A DNA stretch of 64,000 nucleotides from contig CAVWNS010000009.1 in assembly GCA_963756495.1 (NCBI GenBank), positions 248,001 to 312,000 on the forward strand. The letters run 5' to 3'. Source of the DNA: DATFDN01 sp963756495 (GTDB taxonomy: Bacteria > Pseudomonadota > Alphaproteobacteria > Acetobacterales > Acetobacteraceae). The notes beneath the pieces are model-generated. The model did not search any database and was not told the DNA's origin. It was given only the letters and a program-made list of their open reading frames with translations. Position numbers and translations under genes: made by a program. Below are positions 59,748 to 64,000 of this stretch, in pieces. Position 1 is the first letter of the stretch, and the number at the start of each line of letters is the position of its first letter.

Positions 59748-59996
59748 ATGCCGCGCGTCGTCCTCCCGGGCTCGGCTTCTGGCGCCTTCACCGGCGGGCG
59801 GACCGAGCTTGAGGTGGCGGCGCGCACCTTCCGTGCGCTGGTGCGCGAACTCGACGAGCGTTTCCCCGGCCTGGGGACGCAGGTCGAGGAGGGCATGGCG
59901 ATCGCCATCGACGGGGTGATCTACCAGGATGCCTACGGGGCGAAGCTGGAGGAGGGGAGCGAGATCTATCTGATCCCGAAGATCGCGGGCGGCTAG
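59748..59996 (+). CDS. MoaD/ThiS-like small ubiquitin-fold protein
   Basis: An 82-residue beta-grasp protein ending IPKIAGG, with the C-terminal Gly-Gly used for thiocarboxylation. VEVAARTFRALVRELDERFPG-like text in the middle and an EEGSEIYLIPKIAGG end match the sulfur-carrier family. It begins 11 bases after the large subunit, so it probably belongs to the operon. It may donate sulfur for the cofactor or for maturation of this enzyme; dedicated function is inference. Confidence 0.7.
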   Translation: MPRVVLPGSASGAFTGGRTELEVAARTFRALVRELDERFPGLGTQVEEGMAIAIDGVIYQDAYGAKLEEGSEIYLIPKIAGG

Positions 59997-60004
59997 TGTC
60001 CGGG

Positions 60005-60033
60005 TTGCGGCGATGTCGCCATGTCGCTATACC
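60005..60033 (+). promoter_or_regulatory. Probable promoter of tRNA-Thr
   Basis: TTGCGG, a 17-base spacer and TATACC lie 22 bases upstream of the tRNA, a suitable sigma-70-type arrangement. Confidence 0.5.
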
Positions 60034-60055
60034 GCCCGCACTCGGAAACGGGACT

Positions 60056-60130
<75 letters not shown>

Positions 60131-60415
60131 AAGGGGATCAACGAGTTAGGGGCATTTTGAGGCCAACCGTCCACCTGCGAGGTCATGCAGGGGCTTCAAT
60201 GGGGCTTCACCATCGGCGCGACAGCCAGGCACTCGGGCATGCACACGCCTTCGGGTAACCTTGCCGGTGGGGTGCCCCAGTTCACGTTCTCTGGCTAGTC
60301 GGCAGGCGCTCAGGATACCCGGAATTTGCATTTTGCACGCAGGCCCAGCCATGCCTTCTATTCGCACTCCCAAATAGCCATCTGCCTCGCGCCAGCGCTG
60401 GGTCGGAGGTTCAGC
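60131..60415. other. Gap downstream of tRNA-Thr
   Basis: 285 bases between the tRNA and the terminase-like gene. No protein or RNA is recognisable. A 75-codon open frame on the minus strand (60146-60373) matches nothing I know. It could be decayed prophage sequence, given its position, but I see no repeat of the tRNA 3' end. Confidence 0.4.
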
Positions 60416-60892
60416 TTAGCGTGCGAGGGCGCTCAGGGCAGCGAAAGCCCCGGCAAAGGCGGTTGCCTTCCCGGCTGTTCTATTCACGCACCCGAAGTGC
60501 CGCGGGTTCATGCGGGCAAGCTGCTGGCGCCGGATATTGAACACGGCACGCGCCCCCGTCGGTCCCGCCCGCTCAAGGGCGCGATCCACCTCCGCCACCA
60601 CGCGCGAGGCCAGCTCGTCATAGCCGTCCTTCTGCGCGAACCAGAACATACGGTCGAAGGCAGGATCAGCAGCGCGCCAGCGATAGACCGTGGCCCGGCT
60701 CGGCATTCCCTCGGCTCGGCAGATCACCCGCAACGGAATCCCATTGCTCAGCCGATCGCAGATCGCTTCGCGCAGCTCCGGGGTCGCGATGGTCGGGCGC
60801 CCTGGCCGGCGTGGCTCGAGAATGTCGAGCGGCGGGCCGCCATTGTGCCCGAGGAGTGGTGACAGCTTGGTGGCGCATGGTGAGGCCGGCAT
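60416..60892 (-). CDS. Phage terminase small-subunit-like DNA-binding protein
   Basis: A 158-residue protein with the opening LLGHNGGPPLDILEPRRPGRPT common in phage-derived genes of alphaproteobacteria, then a helix-turn-helix (LRVICRAEGMPSRATVYRWRAADP) and a helical part DELASRVVAEVDRAL typical of Sf6-type small terminase subunits. The ATG at 60892 was chosen; a longer upstream reading is unconserved. No large terminase, portal or capsid gene follows, so it looks like a leftover of a prophage inserted near tRNA-Thr (inference). Confidence 0.7.
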   Translation of the reverse strand: MPASPCATKLSPLLGHNGGPPLDILEPRRPGRPTIATPELREAICDRLSNGIPLRVICRAEGMPSRATVYRWRAADPAFDRMFWFAQKDGYDELASRVVAEVDRALERAGPTGARAVFNIRRQQLARMNPRHFGCVNRTAGKATAFAGAFAALSALAR

Positions 60893-61298
60893 GCCGCCCA
60901 ACGTAGCCGATCCTCGCGCGCGTGTGTGCGCGTAGTGGTCTCGAATTCTCAACGGCGCGATTCGTGGTGTCTCGTTTCGAAAAGCCTGATTCTGCTTGGG
61001 GCCGCCATGAGGACGGCCGACGATCGCGCGCTGGCCGGAGATTACGGCGCCGGAACCCATGCAAAATCGCACAACGTCGGGCTACACTCTGTCGGCGTCG
61101 GGGGTTTCCTCTGCTTGGCGGTAAGGCTGGATTAGGAGGCATCAAAGAACTTTTCGTAGTCCTCCAGTATGGTTTCACGCACGTGACGCAAATTTGGTTG
61201 TCGAAGGATGCTCTCGAGCGCGCTGTAGGAAAGGAACGAGCAGCAGTCCGACCCAGCCCAGGGTTCGGCGCACCTGCGAGAAGGAATCGCGGCAATAG
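60893..61298. other. Gap with decayed sequence
   Basis: About 400 bases without an intact gene. It contains the IS5-type relic at 61007-61054. Towards the right end the frame reading HLREGIAAI could be the upstream part of the membrane protein whose 3' end starts at 61299. Nothing else is recognisable. Confidence 0.4.
61007..61054 (+). mobile_element. Second IS5-type transposase N-terminal relic
   Basis: ATG 61007 begins MRTADDRALAGDYGAG, which matches codon for codon the MWTPEDRALVGDYGFG of the relic at 47782 at 11 of 16 residues, after which similarity stops. It is too short to be a gene and marks another lost insertion. Confidence 0.5.
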
Positions 61299-61490
61299 GA
61301 CAAGGTCTTCCTGATTGCGATTGCACTGGACGTCGTATACCAAATCCTCGAGTTGAAGGCCTTTCACCCAGGCGAGGCGCTGATCGTCGCCGTCCTTCTG
61401 GCATTCATCCCCTACCTGATCCTCAGGGGACCGGTGGCGCCGCTCGCGCGCCGATGGCAGCGCGACAAACCCGCGGAGCCCCAGGCATGA
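61299..61490 (+). pseudogene. 3' part of a small inner-membrane protein
   Basis: An open frame of 63 codons directly after a TAG. It encodes DKVFLIAIALDVVYQILELK, a charged link, then a second hydrophobic helix and LILRGPVAPLARRW. Two membrane helices are clear, and the layout fits a conserved inner-membrane protein often seen beside sulfatases or DUF202 genes (from memory, not checked). No start codon lies in frame after the stop; a one-base insertion near 61298 would connect it to upstream sequence reading HLREGIAAI. Its TGA overlaps the next ATG (ATGA), so it was part of this operon. Confidence 0.55.
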
Positions 61491-61933
61491 CGACAGATCT
61501 AGGCGCCGAGACCAGGGCAGACCGTTTCACCGTAAGAGCGACCGCTGAGGCCAATTTTGCCTGGTTGCGCACACGCCTGGCCCTTGAGAACACGTTGATG
61601 GCGTGGGTGCGCACGGCGATCGCCTTGATCGGCTTCGGCTTCAGTATTGTCGAGATCTTCAACCGCCTCGCCGCCATGCAGGGCGTAGCGCCGGCCCTGC
61701 AACCAGAAATGCCCCGATATGTGGGCCTCTTCCTGATCGGTGCCGGCGTTTTGGGGCTGGTGATCTCATGCGCGCAATATCTCTGGATCAGCAACTACTT
61801 GTGGAGCCAGCAGTTCCGGCCGATCGCCGGACTACGCGCAGGCCCGATGCAAACACCGGCCCTCGTGATCGCAATCGCGCTGACCCTGCTCGGGGTTTTC
61901 GCCTTCGTCGCCGTGCTGCTGCGTGTGCCGTAG
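61487..61933 (+). CDS. YidH-like DUF202 membrane protein
   Basis: A 148-residue protein of the DUF202 family. The conserved RTRLALENTLMAWVRTAIALIGFGF segment appears near residue 25, with three hydrophobic helices in all (about 38-60, 80-102 and 122-145). ATG 61487 overlaps the preceding stop. Function of the family is unknown. It lies 18 bases upstream of the sulfatase gene and is probably co-transcribed with it. Confidence 0.88.
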   Translation: MTTDLGAETRADRFTVRATAEANFAWLRTRLALENTLMAWVRTAIALIGFGFSIVEIFNRLAAMQGVAPALQPEMPRYVGLFLIGAGVLGLVISCAQYLWISNYLWSQQFRPIAGLRAGPMQTPALVIAIALTLLGVFAFVAVLLRVP

Positions 61934-61951
61934 AAACTCAGGAGAAGTTGA

Positions 61952-64000
61952 ATGTCCGATCCGAAAGATAAGAAGGAAAAGCAGGACTCTCTGCCCTTTC
62001 CACCGACGCCCTCGGCCAGTGTCGCCGGGCGCACGATGCAGGAGTCGGTTTACCGGCCACGGGTGAAGCCACGCCGGCTGCCTGCCGACGCCCCCAACAT
62101 TCTGATCGTGCTGATCGACGATGCAGGCCCCGCCCTGCCCGCTACGTTCGGGGGCGAGGTGCAGACCCCGACGATCGACCGCATCGTCAAGGAAGGGATC
62201 GCGTACAACCGGTTCCACACCACGGCCATGTGCTCGCCGACCCGGGCGTCACTGCTGACCGGCCGCAATCACCACCGGGTCGGAAGCGGGCAGATCGCGG
62301 AGATGGCGAATGACTGGGACGGCTATTCCGGCCAAATTCCCCGCAGCAGCGCGCTGGTCGCGGACGTGTTGAAGGACTATGGCTACGCCACCGCCGCCTG
62401 GGGCAAGTGGCACAACACGCCGGCCGAGGAGACGGCCCCGACCGGCCCGTTCGAGAACTGGCCTACAAATCTCGGCTTCGAATATTTTTACGGCTTCCTC
62501 GCCGGTGAGGCCTCGCAATACGAGCCGAACCTGGTGCGCAACACGACGTATGTCCCGCCGCCGAAAACCGTGGAGGAGGGTTACCACCTCAGCGAAGACC
62601 TGGCGGACGACGCGATCGGCTGGCTGCACAGGCACAAGGCCTTCCAGCCGGACAAGCCGTTCTTCATGTACTGGGCGAGCGGCGCCATCCACGGCCCGCA
62701 CCACATCACGAAGGAGTGGGCGGACAAGTACAAGGGCAAGTTCGACGATGGCTGGGACTCCTATCGGGAGCGCGTGTTCCAGCGTGCCAAGAAGAAGGGC
62801 TGGATCCCCGCCGACGCGGAACTCACCCCGCGGCACGAGACGATGCCGTCCTGGGACAGCATCCCCGAGGACGAGAAGCCCTTCCAGCGCCGCCTGATGG
62901 AAGTGGCGGCGGGCTTCACCGAGCACGTGGACGTCCAGGTCGGCCGGGTCGTCGACGAGATCGACCGGCTCGGGTATGGCGAGAACACGCTGATCTTCTA
63001 CATCTGGGGCGACAACGGCTCGTCGGCGGAAGGCCAGGGTGGCACCATCAGCGAGTTGCTGGCGCAAAACGGTATCCCCACCAACGTCCAGCAGCATATC
63101 TCGGCGCTTGAGGAACTCGGCGGGCTTGACGAGCTTGGCTCGCCCAAGACTGACCCCATGTACCATGCGGGATGGGGCTGGGCCGGCAGCACCCCCTACA
63201 AGGGTACGAAGCTTCTGGCCGCGTATTTCGGCGGCACGCGCAACCCGATGGGCGTCCGGTGGCCGACAAGGATCAAACCCGATGCGACCCCACGGGCGCA
63301 GTTTCACCACGTCAACGACATCGTCCCGACCATCTATGAGATCCTCGACATCACCCCGCCGCGCACGGTGAACGGCGTCGAGCAGGACCCCATTGACGGC
63401 GTGAGCTTCGCCTACTCTTTCGGCAATTCGAAAGCCAAGGGCCGATTGCTCACCCAGTATTTCGAAATTATGGGCAGCCGGGCCATCTATCACGACGGCT
63501 GGCTGGCCTGCGCGATCGGGCCGCGACTTCCCTGGGTTCCAGGGCTACCGCCCGGCATCCGGGAGTGGACGCCGGACAAGGACGTCTGGGAGCTTTACAA
63601 CCTGGAGGAGGATTGGAGCCAAGCCAACGACCTTGCCTCCAAAATGCCGGAAAAGCTGGCGCAGATGAAGGAAATCTTCCTGATCGAGGCGGCGAAGAAC
63701 AAGGCGCTTCCGATTGGCGGGGGCCTTTGGATCCCGGTGCTTCACCCCGAGTTGCGCATTGCGCCCCCGTACACCGAATGGGCCTTTTCCGGTGACATGG
63801 TGCGCATACCGGAGTTCTGGGCCCCGGCGCTCGGCAACAAACCGAACGTCGTTACGATCGACGCGGTGATCCCCGCCAGTGCCAACGGGGTGCTCTACAA
63901 ATTGGGGGCAAACTCCGGCGGTCTCACCTGCTTCGTGCAAGACGGGATTCTATGCTACGAATACAACCTCTTCATCATCCAGCGCACGAAGATCCGGGCA
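61952..64000 (+). CDS. Arylsulfatase-family sulfatase, partial at window end
   Basis: The first 683 codons of a large sulfatase, still open at the last base. The formylglycine motif C94-S-P-T-R98 in TAMCSPTRASLLTGR is intact, the metal-binding aspartates are in LIVLIDDAGP near residue 56, and GKWH near residue 155 and FYIWGDNGSS near residue 355 follow. It hydrolyses sulfate esters after cysteine conversion by a formylglycine-generating enzyme, not seen here. No signal peptide is evident (MSDPKDKKEK), unusual for a sulfatase; it may be cytosolic. AGGAGA precedes the ATG. Confidence 0.9.
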   Translation, partial: MSDPKDKKEKQDSLPFPPTPSASVAGRTMQESVYRPRVKPRRLPADAPNILIVLIDDAGPALPATFGGEVQTPTIDRIVKEGIAYNRFHTTAMCSPTRASLLTGRNHHRVGSGQIAEMANDWDGYSGQIPRSSALVADVLKDYGYATAAWGKWHNTPAEETAPTGPFENWPTNLGFEYFYGFLAGEASQYEPNLVRNTTYVPPPKTVEEGYHLSEDLADDAIGWLHRHKAFQPDKPFFMYWASGAIHGPHHITKEWADKYKGKFDDGWDSYRERVFQRAKKKGWIPADAELTPRHETMPSWDSIPEDEKPFQRRLMEVAAGFTEHVDVQVGRVVDEIDRLGYGENTLIFYIWGDNGSSAEGQGGTISELLAQNGIPTNVQQHISALEELGGLDELGSPKTDPMYHAGWGWAGSTPYKGTKLLAAYFGGTRNPMGVRWPTRIKPDATPRAQFHHVNDIVPTIYEILDITPPRTVNGVEQDPIDGVSFAYSFGNSKAKGRLLTQYFEIMGSRAIYHDGWLACAIGPRLPWVPGLPPGIREWTPDKDVWELYNLEEDWSQANDLASKMPEKLAQMKEIFLIEAAKNKALPIGGGLWIPVLHPELRIAPPYTEWAFSGDMVRIPEFWAPALGNKPNVVTIDAVIPASANGVLYKLGANSGGLTCFVQDGILCYEYNLFIIQRTKIRA

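Noticed and set aside
60146..60373. 75-codon minus-strand frame next to tRNA-Thr considered as an integrase remnant
   Set aside because: A short GH-containing stretch is suggestive but no Arg/Tyr catalytic pattern of tyrosine recombinases can be seen.
61007..61135. A small gene beginning MRTADDRALAGDYG
   Set aside because: It matches only the first residues of an IS5-type transposase and then loses all similarity; treated as a relic.

Overview
The window looks like chromosome of a high-GC alphaproteobacterium, probably of the order Rhodospirillales (an Acetobacteraceae-like organism). The pointers are the rpsM-rpsK-rpoA-rplQ block next to rarA, lipA followed by a RatA/COQ10-like gene, folB behind a pteridine-reductase-like SDR, a fused cysNC, and many ABC transporters and catabolic oxidoreductases. 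The taxonomic placement is inference, because no rRNA lies in the window.

Layout. 0.06-7.7 kb: an Ldh_2-family dehydrogenase, a divergent hypothetical gene, then an SDR plus a branched-chain-type ABC uptake operon (binding protein, fused LivH-LivM permease, LivG, LivF) behind a CRP-like palindrome. 8.1-10.6 kb: a stress-type SDR and a DHA2-type MFS exporter, both broken by several single-base indels. 10.7-18.5 kb: a module of heme-dependent N-demethylase-like protein, polyamine-type ABC transporter, FAD amine oxidase and NtaA-type monooxygenase. 18.6-22.6 kb: tRNA-Phe, rarA and the ribosomal alpha operon with its own promoter. 22.8-24.3 kb: an ISAs1 transposase fragment and a PEP-CTERM protein. 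24.4-30.1 kb: uvrB, the SDR-folB pair and uvrC. 30.1-34.6 kb: an IS110 relic, an acyl-CoA-dehydrogenase-like gene, an orphan ATPase-domain gene, an amidohydrolase and a TPR protein. 34.7-38.3 kb: cysD-cysNC, a uracil-DNA-glycosylase-family gene and a 45-residue basic protein. 38.3-42.8 kb: aldehyde dehydrogenase, LLM oxidoreductase, family III CoA-transferase and enoyl-CoA hydratase. 42.9-47.6 kb: lipA, ratA-like, threonine aldolase, pobA and DUF72. 47.8-49.8 kb: an IS5-type relic and a large serine hydrolase with N-terminal tandem repeats. 50-54.7 kb: gcvT-gcvH-gcvP under a tandem glycine riboswitch. 54.8-60 kb: an SDR, a small lipoprotein and a three-subunit molybdenum hydroxylase with a MoaD-like gene. 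60-64 kb: tRNA-Thr, a phage terminase small-subunit-like gene, a second IS5-type relic, membrane proteins and a sulfatase that runs off the window.

The genes suggest an aerobic heterotroph able to import and oxidise amino, hydroxy and aromatic acids. Functional links are visible: lipA and lipoyl protein GcvH both serve glycine cleavage; uvrB and uvrC lie close together; cysDNC supplies PAPS, and a sulfatase lies at the right edge.

Caution: about 18 single-base indels, mostly in short G or C runs, break genes including uvrC, lipA, gcvT and livF. Correcting them restores full family-length proteins. Residual sequencing error is therefore the most likely cause, and pseudogene calls here should be treated carefully.
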